Below are positions 5,608-5,634 of a stretch of 5,634 bases of DNA, piece after piece. The position numbers were made by a program, and so were the translations under genes. The notes below the pieces were generated by a model, which saw only the letters and a list, made by a program, of their open reading frames with translations, made no database searches and was not told the origin of the DNA. This DNA is from an uncultured Bacteroides sp. (lineage in GTDB: Bacteria > Bacteroidota > Bacteroidia > Bacteroidales > Bacteroidaceae): NCBI GenBank assembly GCA_900557355.1, contig USSR01000471.1, forward strand, positions 1 through 5,634, written 5' to 3'. Positions within the stretch are counted from its first letter, which is position 1; each line of letters begins with the position of its first letter.

Positions 5608-5634
5608 TCCGCCGGCACTACCCGGATCAGGTCA
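5603..5634 (-). promoter_or_regulatory. TPP riboswitch (THI box), 3' part of aptamer, cut by right edge
   Basis: Read on the minus strand from the window edge, TGACCTGATCCGGGTAGTGC and the following CGGCGGAGGGAA reproduce the 3' half of the TPP aptamer consensus (ACCUGAUCUGGAUAAUGCCAGCGUAGGGA in E. coli-type switches, given from memory). The invariant ACCTGAT is present; helix P5 is CCGG / CCGG (complement of 5622-5625 and 5612-5615) closing the loop GTAGTG, a compensated version of the common CTGG / CCAG pair; AGGGA is the 3' strand of P1. The 5' half, with the CUGAGA pyrimidine-sensing element, lies beyond the right edge. The ligand is the end product of the kinase encoded third in the operon, and TPP binding normally lowers expression of the downstream genes. 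Confidence 0.92.

Overview
The window looks like chromosome of a gut Bacteroidales, most likely Bacteroides or a close relative. The evidence is protein-level: a threonine synthase C-terminus of the Bacteroides kind, and a TonB-dependent receptor / PnuC-type permease / thiamine pyrophosphokinase cluster behind a TPP riboswitch, an arrangement known from Bacteroides. No full-length rRNA, tRNA, phage, IS or CRISPR sequence is visible.

Layout from left to right. (1) The 3' end of thrC (+) enters from the left edge and stops at 394. (2) A 19-bp perfect inverted repeat (403-454) separates it from a small two-gene toxin-antitoxin cassette on the minus strand: a ParE/RelE-type toxin (448-762) preceded and overlapped by a 61-residue putative antitoxin (747-932). 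(3) A 127-bp divergent intergenic region (933-1059) precedes a ten-helix EamA/DMT-family exporter (+, 1060-1974). (4) The right two thirds is a minus-strand thiamine-acquisition operon, read from the right edge inward: the 3' part of a TPP riboswitch aptamer (5603-5634) and a short leader that can form alternative hairpins, then an outer-membrane TonB-dependent receptor (3257-5551), a PnuC/PnuT inner-membrane permease (2651-3253, starting 3 nt after the receptor stop), and thiamine pyrophosphokinase (1964-2623). The kinase overlaps the 3' end of the convergent exporter gene by 11 bp.

The thiamine operon is a complete route: TonB-powered uptake of thiamine across the outer membrane, facilitated passage across the inner membrane, and trapping as thiamine pyrophosphate in the cytoplasm. 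The product TPP is the riboswitch ligand, closing a feedback loop. The exporter and the toxin-antitoxin pair have no visible functional tie to thiamine.

I did not find a clearly new biological system. The non-routine signals are small: a 21-nt dispersed repeat present twice in inverted orientation, one copy being translated as the N-terminus of the kinase; an intergenic hairpin with poly-T/poly-A in the opposite polarity to an intrinsic terminator and a conserved-looking loop; an unrecognised short antitoxin with unusually strong Shine-Dalgarno sites for this phylum; and a tandem duplication at the permease/kinase junction that carries the kinase ribosome-binding site.
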